In this document: piece by piece, positions 23,078-31,766 of the stretch
How the letters are laid out: each line of letters opens with the position of its first letter
Numbering within the stretch: position 1 is the stretch's first letter
Assembly: GCA_027023475.1 (NCBI GenBank)
Contig: JALVVJ010000136.1
Coordinates: 1 to 32,103, forward strand
DNA: 32,103 nucleotides
Reading direction: 5' to 3'
Source of the DNA: Flavobacteriales bacterium
Lineage (GTDB): Bacteria > Bacteroidota > Bacteroidia > Flavobacteriales > Flavobacteriaceae
The notes under the pieces: generated by a model
What the model was told of the DNA's origin: nothing
What the model saw: the letters and a program-made list of their open reading frames with translations, nothing else
Databases searched by the model: none
Program-made: the position numbers and the translations under genes

Positions 23078-23464
23078 TTATCGTTGGTAAGTTGTTTCTT
23101 CGTAATCGTTTCCATAAATAAACTTATCGTCGGTGAGTTTGCGAATGTCATAGGTCTCATCCCCGGCGGCGCCCCAATCGAAGTGGATTTTGCTGTCATT
23201 GTCCAAAAGTTCCCACTCACCGGAATGCACGGTCGTTCCGTGGTCTTTTAGTTTCACCGTTCCGTCATCGTAAAAATCAAGGGTAATACCATTTAATGAA
23301 ATGGTTTCCATAAGGTTACCATTGTTGTCGTATCGTTTGGTATTTACGCCTTGCCAAGTGTCGGCGGTAAGCAATGCTTTGGCCGAAGCATTTGAGGTTT
23401 TTTTGCAAGAAACTTGCGTGATTGCAAGCCCCAGAATAAAAACATAAAGAATAGTTTTTCTCAT
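23078..23464 (-). CDS. Lipocalin-like lipoprotein, copy 1
   Basis: This 128-residue protein has a lipoprotein signal (MRKTILYVFILGLAITQVSC, lipobox TQVSC). The mature part repeats the scheme of its neighbour: LLTADTWQGVNTKRYDNNG, ITLDFYDDGTVKLKDHGTTVHSGEWELLDNDSKIHFDWG, LTDDKFIYG. Small lipocalin-like lipoproteins that measure an 'effect size' beta scaffold are common in Bacteroidota without known ligands. It is the first gene of the pair. No exact -7 element was found upstream; repeat R1 begins about 210 bp further on. Confidence 0.8.
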   Translation of the reverse strand: MRKTILYVFILGLAITQVSCKKTSNASAKALLTADTWQGVNTKRYDNNGNLMETISLNGITLDFYDDGTVKLKDHGTTVHSGEWELLDNDSKIHFDWGAAGDETYDIRKLTDDKFIYGNDYEETTYQR

Positions 23465-23674
23465 AGCAAATGATTTTTAGTGATTTATCAAAAATTCGCA
23501 TAAAATTATTTTGAACAACAATTATTTGTCAATGATTTTTGTCAGATATTGCGAATAATGTAACCTTTTCGTGCTTTTTGAGCGAAAACAAAAAAGAAGA
23601 ATACAAGTGTCGGTTCCTTATGGATTTTTGCGTAGCAAAAAGGGCATCGACGGACGATACGCAAAAAAAGCGCA

Positions 23675-23811
23675 AGGGATGGGAGCGGTTATGCGTAGGC
23701 GGCGCGCCGCAGGCCTGCCGTGGCGGCGGGGCGACCAGTGGGGAGCCCCGTACACCACGCTTACAGGGCAAGAGCGGGCCGCCTACGCATTTGAGCGGAC
23801 AGCCCGGCGGC
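23675..23811 (-). repeat. Dispersed repeat R1, copy 2
   Basis: This is the inverted counterpart of 99-262, with 21- and 26-bp perfectly conserved ends and a diverged, shorter middle. It occupies most of the informative part of the 523-bp gap between the lipoprotein pair and rel; the rest of the gap is GC-rich DNA and the rel promoter. Confidence 0.85.
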
Positions 23812-23929
23812 GCCAAGTGAACGCCGGCGGGTGCGAAAGCGCTCCGTCGCCTTGAAGCAACCGCCGCTGCGTGAACTTGTGCGCCGAGGCGCCCGAAAAA
23901 CAAAAACAAATCTTACGAAAACGGGTAAC

Positions 23930-23959
23930 TTGCCGTTCAAAGGAATTTATTTATCTTTA
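23930..23959 (+). promoter_or_regulatory. Candidate promoter of rel
   Basis: TTG at 23930-23932 and TATCTTTA at 23952-23959 are separated by 19 bp, the expected spacing for the -33 and -7 elements in Bacteroidota. The -7 box has one mismatch to TAnnTTTG. The ATG of rel is 29 bp downstream. Confidence 0.5.
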
Positions 23960-23987
23960 AATTTCCAAAAAGCAGCGCGCAGCAGAT

Positions 23988-26222
23988 ATGGAAAAAATCC
24001 AAGGATATACGGCCGAGGAAGAGCGGCAATTGGACCGGGAATTGAAGGCCCTGCTACGGTCGAGCTACCAAAAAATCGGCCGGAAAGAACGGGAACTGAT
24101 ACGGAAGGCCTTCGAAACGGCCAAAGAAGCCCACAAACACCAACGGCGAAAATCGGGCGAGGCCTATATGTTTCACCCCTTGGCCGTGGCCAAAATCGTG
24201 GCCGAACGCATCGGACTGGGCGCCGTGTCGGTGGCCGCCGCCCTGCTCCACGACACCGTGGAAGATACCGAACTCACGGTGGACGACATCCGGTTGCATT
24301 TCGGCGAAAAAATCGCCCAAATCGTGGAAGGACTGACCAAAATCCAAAACATTCCGCTTCAAGCCGACAAGGACGACACTTCGCTGCAAGCCGAAAACTT
24401 CCGCAAACTTATCCTTACGCTCAACGAGGATGTGCGCGTGGTGCTGATCAAAATCGCCGACCGGCTGCATAACCTGCAAACCCTGGGCAGTATGCGGCGC
24501 GACAAGCAGGAAAAAATCGCGTCGGAAACCTTGTATATCTATGCGCCCCTGGCCCACCGGTTCGGGCTTTACGACATCAAAACCGAACTGGAAGACCTGT
24601 CGCTCAAATACCTGGAACCCGAAACCTACCGCAGCATCAAACAAAAACTGGCCGAAACCAAGCAAGAACGCGAGGCCTACCTGCAACGTTTTACGCAACT
24701 TTTGGAACCCGAATTGGACAAATTGGGTATTCCCTACTCCATCACCGGCCGGACCAAATCCATTTATTCGATCTACCGGAAAATGAAAACCAAAAACGTG
24801 GATTTCCACGAGATTTACGACATATTTGCCATTCGCATCATCTACAAGGGCGATCCGGACATCAAAAAAGACCGGGCGCTTGCGTGGAATTTCTACGCGG
24901 CCGTGCAAAACCTGTTTCCGCCCAATCCCGAACGTATGCGCGACTGGCTCAACCGGCCGCGTTCCACGGGCTACGAAGCGCTGCACGTTACCGTTTTGGG
25001 GCCCGAAAACCGCTGGGTGGAAGTGCAAATCCGCTCCGAACGGATGAACGAAATTGCCGAAAAAGGTTATGCCGCCCACTACAAATACAAGCACGGGAAA
25101 GACGAAACCCGCGAATTGGGCATCGACCGCTGGCTCAACCAATTGCAGGAAATCCTCAACGAACCCGTGGGCAATGCCACCGAACTGCTGGACGACATCC
25201 GGCTGAGCTTGTATAGCGAAGAAATCAATGTGCTTACACCCAAAGGCGACGTTATATCGCTACCCAAAGGGGCCACGGCCTTGGATTTTGCCTTTCATAT
25301 CCATACCGACATCGGTATGCACACACGTGCCGCACGCGTAAACGGGCGCATCGTGCCGCTCAATTATGTGCTCAATAGCGGCGAAACGGTGGAGATTATC
25401 ACGTCACCCCAACAAAAGCCCAAACATTCGTGGCTCAACCTGACCGTTACCGGACGGGCACGATCCAAAATCAAGGCCTTTTTGCGCCGGGAAGAAAACC
25501 GCATTGTGGAAGAAGGCAAGGAAACCATCGTGCGAAAATTACGCCATCTGAAAATCGATTTCAACGAAAAAGTGCTGAACGACCTGCAAAAATATTTCAA
25601 ACTCAAAAACAGCAGGGATTTATTCTACAAAGCCGGCACGGGGGAAATTACCAACGAAAACCTGAAAGCTTTTGCCAAAAACCAGCGGAACGTATTCATC
25701 AAACTCCTGCAATCGCCCTGGAACCGGAAAAAACAACCCGAAAAGCCCAAAACTTCCACCGAGCCCGAAATCAACTACGATATGATTGTTTTCGGGCCCG
25801 AAGAACAGCGCCTGGACTATTCGTTGGCCAATTGCTGCAACCCGCTTCCGGGCGATGATATTTTCGGCTTTGTTACCATCAACGAAGGCATCAAGGTGCA
25901 CAAAGTAACTTGTCCCAACGCCATTCACCTGCGTTCGCGCTACGCCCACCGCATCATCACCGCCCGCTGGATTGATTCGACCCGGCAGGAATTCAAAGTC
26001 CACCTCAAAATTGTGGGTGCCGACCGTTCGGGTATAGTTTCGGACATTACCGATGTGGTTTCGCGTAAACTACAATACAAAATGTCGCACGTGGAATTTG
26101 ACGACAAAAACGGCGTGTTCGAAGGAAAAATCAGCGTGTATTTGCGCAATACGGCCCAACTGAAAGAACTCACGCTGCGGCTCAAAGAAATCGAAGGTGT
26201 GGAAAAGGTCATTAAGCTCTAA
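23988..26222 (+). CDS. rel: Bifunctional (p)ppGpp synthetase/hydrolase
   Basis: This 744-residue cytoplasmic enzyme makes and breaks the stringent-response alarmone. The HD hydrolase domain is intact, with MFHPLAVAKIV (His63), LLHDTVEDT (His88, Asp89) and a later ADRLHNLQTL. The synthetase domain follows (about residues 240-380), with GRTKSIYSIYRKM, YDIFAIRII and VEVQIRSERMNEIAEKGYAAHYKYK. The TGS domain (about 410-470) has NVLTPKGDVISLPKGATALDFAFHIH. The C-terminal half has the conserved ANCCNPLPGDDIFGFV segment and an ACT domain (about 665-744). Both activities are predicted, as usual when one long RSH protein is encoded. A small membrane-protein gene starts 9 bp downstream. Confidence 0.96.
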   Translation: MEKIQGYTAEEERQLDRELKALLRSSYQKIGRKERELIRKAFETAKEAHKHQRRKSGEAYMFHPLAVAKIVAERIGLGAVSVAAALLHDTVEDTELTVDDIRLHFGEKIAQIVEGLTKIQNIPLQADKDDTSLQAENFRKLILTLNEDVRVVLIKIADRLHNLQTLGSMRRDKQEKIASETLYIYAPLAHRFGLYDIKTELEDLSLKYLEPETYRSIKQKLAETKQEREAYLQRFTQLLEPELDKLGIPYSITGRTKSIYSIYRKMKTKNVDFHEIYDIFAIRIIYKGDPDIKKDRALAWNFYAAVQNLFPPNPERMRDWLNRPRSTGYEALHVTVLGPENRWVEVQIRSERMNEIAEKGYAAHYKYKHGKDETRELGIDRWLNQLQEILNEPVGNATELLDDIRLSLYSEEINVLTPKGDVISLPKGATALDFAFHIHTDIGMHTRAARVNGRIVPLNYVLNSGETVEIITSPQQKPKHSWLNLTVTGRARSKIKAFLRREENRIVEEGKETIVRKLRHLKIDFNEKVLNDLQKYFKLKNSRDLFYKAGTGEITNENLKAFAKNQRNVFIKLLQSPWNRKKQPEKPKTSTEPEINYDMIVFGPEEQRLDYSLANCCNPLPGDDIFGFVTINEGIKVHKVTCPNAIHLRSRYAHRIITARWIDSTRQEFKVHLKIVGADRSGIVSDITDVVSRKLQYKMSHVEFDDKNGVFEGKISVYLRNTAQLKELTLRLKEIEGVEKVIKL

Positions 26223-26231
26223 TTCCGGCTT

Positions 26232-26768
26232 ATGAAAAAAAATGTTAGCATCGGCATTACGCATTTGATTGGGCTTATTCTTCTGGTGATTTTATTGGGC
26301 ATTTCGAGTTTTTGGGCCTTGCAAAAAGTCAAGCGGATGACCTGCCGCAATTCGCGCAACGAAACCCGTTTGGCCGTGCTGCGGGATAGCTTGAACCTGA
26401 TGCACGACAGCATCCGGCAGCTACACGACAGTTTGTATGACACCCAATTGTTTTCATTGGCCAACAATGACGAAGCCCTGGATTATTTGGACAAATATTA
26501 CGGTGCGCGCAAAGATTGGTATGCTTATGTGCGCGACAAACTTTTAGACGAGAGCCGGGCACATCCCGACCGGGTTTTTCCCTATGCATCCATCTACGGG
26601 CCTTGGGGCATTAGTAATGTTCGCATACTCAATCACAAATGGTTGATTATGTCTATGTCCGACGGGCATCAATGGGGAGAGGTGCTGATGGAGTATGAGC
26701 CGGTGGGAAAAGACAGCGTCCGGTTCGACCGTTTGCGGGCTTTTTTGTATCCGCCTGTGGAGCAGTGA
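26232..26768 (+). CDS. Membrane-anchored protein of unknown function
   Basis: This 178-residue protein has one N-terminal membrane helix (IGLILLVILLGISSFWAL), a short helical coiled segment (RLAVLRDSLNLMHDSIRQLHDSLYD), and a C-terminal globular domain with NNDEALDYLDKYYGARKDWYAYVRDKLLD and NHKWLIMSMSDGHQWGEVLMEYEPV. Similar domains in flavobacteria are sometimes labelled hydrolases, but I see no catalytic motif. It begins 9 bp after rel and is probably co-transcribed. Its last codons lie inside an 80-bp segment that is duplicated 362 bp downstream. Confidence 0.78.
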   Translation: MKKNVSIGITHLIGLILLVILLGISSFWALQKVKRMTCRNSRNETRLAVLRDSLNLMHDSIRQLHDSLYDTQLFSLANNDEALDYLDKYYGARKDWYAYVRDKLLDESRAHPDRVFPYASIYGPWGISNVRILNHKWLIMSMSDGHQWGEVLMEYEPVGKDSVRFDRLRAFLYPPVEQ

Positions 26769-26791
26769 AATAAGGTTTTGGCCCGAAAATT
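26712..26791 (+). repeat. 80-bp direct repeat, copy A
   Basis: This segment covers the last 57 bp of the upstream gene plus 23 bp of downstream DNA. It matches 27074-27153 at 78 of 80 positions. As it includes the functional gene end, it is probably the original copy. Confidence 0.95.
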
Positions 26792-27073
26792 TTTTCTTTT
26801 TTTCGTTCTTTCTTTTGCTTGCCCAAAAGAAAGAACCAAATCATTAAAAATGTTTTTTGTTCGGCTTCGCCGAACAAAGAAAAGAGCACTTTTTCAATAA
26901 ATTTTTCGGGGCGTCATAGGGATAAATTTATGACGCCCCGAAAACCGCGGGCAAAATTTGGCGGGCTTCGCCCTGGATTTCCAAATTTTGCCCGCCTATT
27001 TTGGTGAAAAAGATTTTTTTATTCGCTTCGCGAATCTTGGGCTATCTCCTTGGAATCCAATATTTATACTTAG
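26792..27073. repeat. Hairpin array between the two 80-bp copies
   Basis: These 282 bp hold five inverted repeats in a row. They are 26805-26836 (13-bp stem), 26856-26878 (10-bp stem, TTC loop), 26903-26944 (16-bp stem), 26947-26995 (15-bp stem with a nested GGGC-TTC-GCCC hairpin) and 27021-27035 (6-bp stem, TTC loop). All stems are perfect. No gene is supported here. The pattern fits an inserted structured repeat element or a terminator-like RNA region. Confidence 0.8.
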
Positions 27074-27153
27074 GACAGCGTCCGGTTCGACCGTTTGCGG
27101 GCGTTTTTGTATCCGCCTGTGGGGCAGTGAAATAAGGTTTTGGCCCGAAAATT
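27074..27153 (+). repeat. 80-bp direct repeat, copy B
   Basis: This is the second copy of 26712-26791, differing at two positions. Here it no longer encodes a gene end; it lies directly upstream of the promoter and start of the DUF4252 gene. Confidence 0.95.
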
Positions 27154-27156
27154 GTT

Positions 27157-27164
27157 TATTTTTG
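27157..27164 (+). promoter_or_regulatory. -7 element of the DUF4252 gene
   Basis: TATTTTTG is an exact TAnnTTTG match, 15 bp before the ATG at 27180. The expected transcript leader is about 10 bases. No well-spaced -33 element is evident. Confidence 0.5.
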
Positions 27165-27179
27165 TCTAAAATCCTTGGA

Positions 27180-27695
27180 ATGAAACGACGATTTATTTTG
27201 TTTTTGACGCTCACCGCTTTTGTTTTTGCCCGTTCCGGCGCCCAGGAGTTCGAAAAGCAATTCGGCAACAACGACCGGGTGGATATGGTGGTGGTAACGC
27301 CCGATATGTTTTCGCTGATCAACGAAGTGAACGAAAATCCCGAACGGGCGGCTTTTTACAAAAACCTGACCTATTTTGGCACCTTCGGCACCAACGATCC
27401 GGCTACCGGAGAAAAATTGACGGCTTTTGCCCGCAGCTTTGTGCAGCACAAACAAATGCGTCTTTTGGTCAGGGTGAAACAACCCGACAAGTTGGCGGAA
27501 TTCTACTACACGCCCGCCGGTAAACCCGGCTATGCCCGCGAAATGGTATTGATTATCCGTTATCCGCGTTCGCACAAAGTGCGACTATGGCACATCAAAG
27601 GTTTGATCAATCTGCGCAAAATCTCCCTCCTGGCCCTGCAAACCACCAAAATAGACACGGACGTGCTCCGCGAAGCGGAGAAGAAGGTGGAATAA
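27180..27695 (+). CDS. DUF4252 domain exported protein
   Basis: This 171-residue protein has a signal peptide (MKRRFILFLTLTAFVFARSGAQ) and a mature region with the DUF4252 pattern: MVVVTPDMFSLINEVNENPE, LTYFGTFGTNDPATGEKLTAFA, MRLLVRVKQPDKLAEFYYTP, and a final GLINLRKISLLALQT. Family members are small exported proteins of unknown function found in Bacteroidota. The start at 27180 is chosen because it begins the signal peptide and follows a consensus promoter element; the longer frame upstream would run through the hairpin array. Its end faces the outer-membrane receptor gene, with 26 bp between the two stop codons. Confidence 0.85.
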   Translation: MKRRFILFLTLTAFVFARSGAQEFEKQFGNNDRVDMVVVTPDMFSLINEVNENPERAAFYKNLTYFGTFGTNDPATGEKLTAFARSFVQHKQMRLLVRVKQPDKLAEFYYTPAGKPGYAREMVLIIRYPRSHKVRLWHIKGLINLRKISLLALQTTKIDTDVLREAEKKVE

Positions 27696-27721
27696 CTTAT
27701 GAGTTTTGAAAAATGTTATGA

Positions 27722-30360
27722 TCAAAAGGTGTATAAAATTTTTATCGTAAATGTTAGCGGCTTGAAATAATAAATGGTTTCATCCGTTTCCCAAATGTTC
27801 GTTGAAGAAAATTTGGTATACTTTGAGTTAAACAAATTGTTGACTGCAAATTCCACCACAAAGGGTTTTTTGCGTATATATTCAAATTTTAAAGATGAAG
27901 GGAGCCAACGCGCATAGGTAGCATTTGAGCGATAACGGGCATAGGCGCCCATCCATCCAAAAATCCAGCTTCGATCAATTTTATAATTGCATTTTAATCC
28001 GATTTGTTCCAAGCGATTTCGCGTTAATTGGTTTTGACGGGTATTTGTTTCTAATTTTTGCTTCCAATAAGTTAATATATTCCATGTCCTTTTAAAATAT
28101 CTCAAACTTAGCGAATGAGATAAATTTTGTTTATGGAGATAAAAAAATTTCGACCTATCTTCCCCGTCGATTGCATTTGATTGAAAGAAATCCGGAAAGA
28201 AAACTGCATGGGGAATGAAAAAAATTGTTTATCTCCTCCGATTTCGACCATTCGGTTATCAAGGAAAGATTTTTTATCAGCCAATGTTCTAAAAACAAAA
28301 CCCGAAGAAGATAGAGTATAAGACGGTGTTGTGTTTTCCGTACTGCGAGCATATAACAATTTCAGATATAAGAAAAATCCGTGAACAGCATCGGTATAGT
28401 CGGCCTTCAAAATATTGCTCCACTGTTTATGTAATTGAACATACATCTTTGAGAAGTTTGCAGTATAAATGTCTGAAAAAACCTTCCCGGGGAACATGTT
28501 GGGAAATGGTTCCGGTTTATTTTGCCAAGAAGTTTTATAAGATAATTCAATGTTATTTAATTTTTTAATGAATTTAATCGAAGGATTAAATGCTAAAAAA
28601 TTTTTCCGGCCGGTAGTATCCCTAATTCTATCCTTTTGCAATATGTGATGAAAATGAATGGGTATTTCCGCTTCAACAAACCAGGAATTTTTCTTAGCAT
28701 ACCACGCCAATCGCGAAATAAAATGATGGTAATCAACTTCATAACGGTTTTTCCAATTCTTATTCTTAACCTTCAAATTGTTTTTCAGAATATTCGATTG
28801 AAATCCGAAATTCAAAAACTCATAACCGGCGCCCCATTCGGGTATAATAACATGATTCCGTAAAAGTAAATTAGCCTTTACGTATTGTTGAGCCGCAACA
28901 ATACCCGATGTAATTTGCTGTGTCATTTCATCTTGTCTTTCAACGGGCGGAACATCAAAACCGAATGGTCGTACTGTAAAGTCCTGATTAGTAGTATGGT
29001 AACTGATTTTCTGCCATACTTCCCAAAGCCACTGATTTGTTCGTTTTATCCAATTTGTTGCAAGATGTATGTGGGTTGTTCGTGTTGCTAATTGACCTGA
29101 TTGGGAGCGACCATTCGTTAGGCTTGTCATCCGGTTGAATTCATTCATATTCTGGTAAGTAAATCCCGAAGTAAAATAAGTTTTTTGTTTGTTAACGGTA
29201 TATCTGACATAAAAATCTTGCGGTTGAATTGTAGAACGATATTTCGATTGTTTGATTATTCCATAATTTCCAGCCGGGTCATAGATGAGTTTTTTTTCTT
29301 CGGTTTTTCGAGTGTAATCTGATTTGAAATACTCACCGCCTATTTTCCATTGATTTTTTCGGCGGGTCAATCTTAAAAAACTCATATCGGTCGCATACAA
29401 ACGAGCGTTGAAGAAAGGATTAAAATTCTTTTTTTGATCCGGAAAATCCGGCGGATTAACCAAAATCCATTTTTGAGAAAAACCCACAGGGTAAAAATCC
29501 GGATGCATATCATGCATATTCAAAGTAGGATAAACATATCGGTTGGTCAAAAAAATTTGATTCCAAGTGCCAAAAAGGTTCCATTGTTTTTGTTTGCCGA
29601 AAAACATTGGATTTACAGACAATAACTTAGTTATTTCGCGCATTTCACCTGCTGTTTCCAAATGGGTAACAGAATAGATTTTTTCTTTCAAAATAAGGTT
29701 TAGCGCCACATCGTTGGAAGGGCGAATGTTTTTCAAAATCTTTTTCTCTTGGTATTTTTGATAGAGTTCGACCCGCTTGATGGCATGAGCATCCAATCGT
29801 TCGGTGATTTTTGTATAATCTCCGTTGGTCATATCCAAACCTTCGACCATTACTTTTTTAATGGGTTCGCCTTGGAAAAAAATTCTTCCATTTTCGTCTA
29901 TTGTAAATCCGGGCATCCGTGCCAAGAGATCGCTTACCACCTTATTTTCTTCTCCGTTATATGCCTGGGCATTATAAATGATGGTATCGCCTTTTTGTTT
30001 TATAGGAGATACATGAATGACGATTTCGTTCAATTTTTCTTGAAGCGGTTGCAATTGGATATTTAGTGGTAAACGAAAAGGTTTGGTCAATGTGTCTCGA
30101 ATGGTTTGTAAACCATATTTTTGAGCAATGAGAATGTATTGTTTCTCGATTTTTTTGGGTTTTAATAAAAAATGTCCGCTTGCATTGCTTAGCGTATAAT
30201 CCAAAGTTTCCCCATGGATGTCTAACAAAAAAATACTCACATCAGAAATAGCCCGATTTGCAGTGTCGGTAATTTTTCCATAAATATGAATTGTTTGAGA
30301 AAAGAGAAATCCTTTTATACCAAAAGTAAAACTCAATAATACAAACCGAAAGAATTTCAT
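27722..30360 (-). pseudogene. Outer-membrane beta-barrel receptor, frameshifted near its end
   Basis: The first frame (30360-28108, 750 residues) has a signal peptide (MKFFRFVLLSFTFGIKGFLFS), a carboxypeptidase-regulatory-like domain (about 25-105, IHIYGKITDTANRAISDVSIFLLD), a plug-like domain (about 110-220, SDLLARMPGFTIDENGRIFFQGEPIKKVMVEGLDM), and a long beta-barrel. It stops at a TAA, but barrel-like sequence continues in the -1 frame to 27722, including LSHSLSLRYFKRTWNILTYW and FAVNNLFNSKYTKFSS, ending in Phe. The two frames meet around the T7 tract (plus-strand 28141-28147). One added T would restore a single protein of about 880 residues. It may be a real mutation, a sequencing error or a recoding site. 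It follows the GLPGLI gene by 4 bp. Confidence 0.8.
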
Positions 30361-30364
30361 ATTT

Positions 30365-31222
30365 CTACTCTGGTAATTCTATGGGATTGTTACGTTCTTG
30401 TATTTTCTTGTAAGCTTTTTGGATCAAATCACCGCTAGATAATGTTTTACCATCTTGTGTTTTTATTTTGACATTCTTGGATTTTAAATATGCCATTTTA
30501 TAATTGAATGCCATTTTATCTAAATTCAAAAGGAAATCTTTTTTGTCAATCTCGCGAGCTTGGGATAAATCCATGCTAAAAGAAAAGCTTTGTTTTAGGG
30601 GGATGATACGGGTTAGTTCGAATTTATATTGCCCTTTATCGTCATAAAGCTTTACAATCACACCGGGTAAACCATAAAATTTATAAGGGCCTATGGGATA
30701 TGGCACCGAGGGCGCATACCAAGCCGTCCAATGACGTCCACCGAAATTGGCTTCGGCTTTTTTAAGAACAAAATGACCTTTTATGCGGGTGCTGTCTGTT
30801 AATTTCCAGTCAATCTCAGGTAGTTTTTCTTGATAAAATACACCTTTTTGAGCATTGAGGTATCCTTTGACCACAGTTTCTTTACCTTTCAAATTCATAT
30901 ACACCGAATAATTGATATTATGACGTACTCGTGATAAATTCCCTAGAATTGTCATCGGGTCACCATGTTGCATGATCGAATCTCTATAAAAAATTCCCTC
31001 GGGTAAAAATATGTACTTTTGTTTTTCCTTGTCGTAAAGCAAAACAAAAGTCTCGTCTTCAACCGATTGAACATCGGCAGTGTCCGTTTGATAAACCATC
31101 AAATACACGAATTTTATTTCGGGATTGATGGCAAAAGTTTCCTGCGCAGTTAGTATTGGTAAAAAAAACATGTTGAACACACTATAAGTTACCAAATAAA
31201 CGATTATATGAGTTCGTATCAT
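30365..31222 (-). CDS. GLPGLI family exported protein
   Basis: This 285-residue protein has an N-terminal signal or anchor segment (IVYLVTYSVFNMFFLPILTAQ). The family hallmark is seen as YKFYGLPGVIVKLYDDKG, preceded by WTAWYAPSVPYPIGP. Such proteins are exported, and their genes frequently stand directly before carboxypeptidase-regulatory outer-membrane barrel genes, as here (4 bp). The pair probably works together at the outer membrane, but no substrate is known. The gene is AT-rich like its neighbours. It is separated from the upstream small exported protein by a terminator. Confidence 0.88.
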   Translation of the reverse strand: MIRTHIIVYLVTYSVFNMFFLPILTAQETFAINPEIKFVYLMVYQTDTADVQSVEDETFVLLYDKEKQKYIFLPEGIFYRDSIMQHGDPMTILGNLSRVRHNINYSVYMNLKGKETVVKGYLNAQKGVFYQEKLPEIDWKLTDSTRIKGHFVLKKAEANFGGRHWTAWYAPSVPYPIGPYKFYGLPGVIVKLYDDKGQYKFELTRIIPLKQSFSFSMDLSQAREIDKKDFLLNLDKMAFNYKMAYLKSKNVKIKTQDGKTLSSGDLIQKAYKKIQERNNPIELPE

Positions 31223-31252
31223 ATCAAAAAATTTATCTATTCAAAAAATATT

Positions 31253-31287
31253 AAAAAAACCTTGGTCAGAAAATCCAACCAAGGTTT
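31253..31287 (-). terminator. Terminator between the small exported protein and GLPGLI genes
   Basis: A perfect 10-bp stem (AAACCTTGGT with ACCAAGGTTT; 31257-31266 and 31278-31287) has an 11-base loop and is followed on the minus strand by a run of T. It starts 9 bp after the stop codon of the upstream gene and lies 30 bp before the GLPGLI start, so it may set the expression ratio of the two. Confidence 0.75.
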
Positions 31288-31295
31288 GAAATTCC

Positions 31296-31601
31296 TTAAA
31301 ATAAACCTGAATCACAAACAAGCCAATCTACGAATGCAGAAATGTTTACCATGTCTTTAACATCATTTACATCCGCTGTAACTTCTACAATGACATGACA
31401 ATGGGTTTTTACAATCCATGTGACTACTATTTTGGATCCTTTCTGTATATCCGTTTTATCTTTTACCGGATATTGATAAGGAACCACTTTTTCATTAAAG
31501 GCCCAATAATGATTGGTTTTAAGGTTTTCGTGTTGTGTTTCGGCTTTTGCTTGGAAAAGAAAACCAATCAGAAAAATAAATAGAACAATAAGTCTTTTCA
31601 T
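31296..31601 (-). CDS. Small exported protein, unknown
   Basis: This 101-residue protein has a signal peptide (MKRLIVLFIFLIGFLFQAKA). The mature part of about 80 residues has two cysteines (THCHV and VCDSG) that could form one disulfide. It also has a strand-rich centre with KIVVTWIVKTHCHVIVEVTADV. I recognise no family. The start at 31601 is chosen for the signal peptide; the frame extends 32 codons upstream without support. It heads the minus-strand group with the GLPGLI gene and the receptor and could be a secreted partner of them. It is followed by its own terminator. Confidence 0.7.
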   Translation of the reverse strand: MKRLIVLFIFLIGFLFQAKAETQHENLKTNHYWAFNEKVVPYQYPVKDKTDIQKGSKIVVTWIVKTHCHVIVEVTADVNDVKDMVNISAFVDWLVCDSGLF

Positions 31602-31731
31602 AACTCTAAATTTTTTAGTTAATACACGTTTTTTTTGTTTTGTTTGATTTGAATTCGGTTGAAATTTTTTGTTTTGAAACATGATCATCCGCCCCATTGC
31701 GGAAGTTTAGCTGCTTTCCTAAGCTTTGACC

Positions 31732-31762
31732 TTGCGTGTATTAACATAAAATGCTATCTTTA
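31732..31762 (+). promoter_or_regulatory. Promoter of the candidate small RNA
   Basis: TTG at 31732-31734 and TATCTTTA at 31755-31762 are spaced by 20 bp, fitting the Bacteroidota -33/-7 pattern with one mismatch. Perfect 12-bp inverted repeats flank it at 31719-31730 (CTAAGCTTTGAC) and 31772-31783 (GTCAAAGCTTAG). Confidence 0.5.
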
Positions 31763-31766
31763 CACC

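Noticed and set aside
24054-25142. 362-codon minus-strand frame over rel
   Set aside because: It mirrors a well-supported enzyme; its composition (very rich in Phe, Gly, Val and His) is what the reverse frame of this codon usage yields.
28155-28352. 65-codon frame inside the receptor gene as a separate gene
   Set aside because: It is the third frame over the barrel region and lacks any protein feature; the restored reading uses the other two frames.
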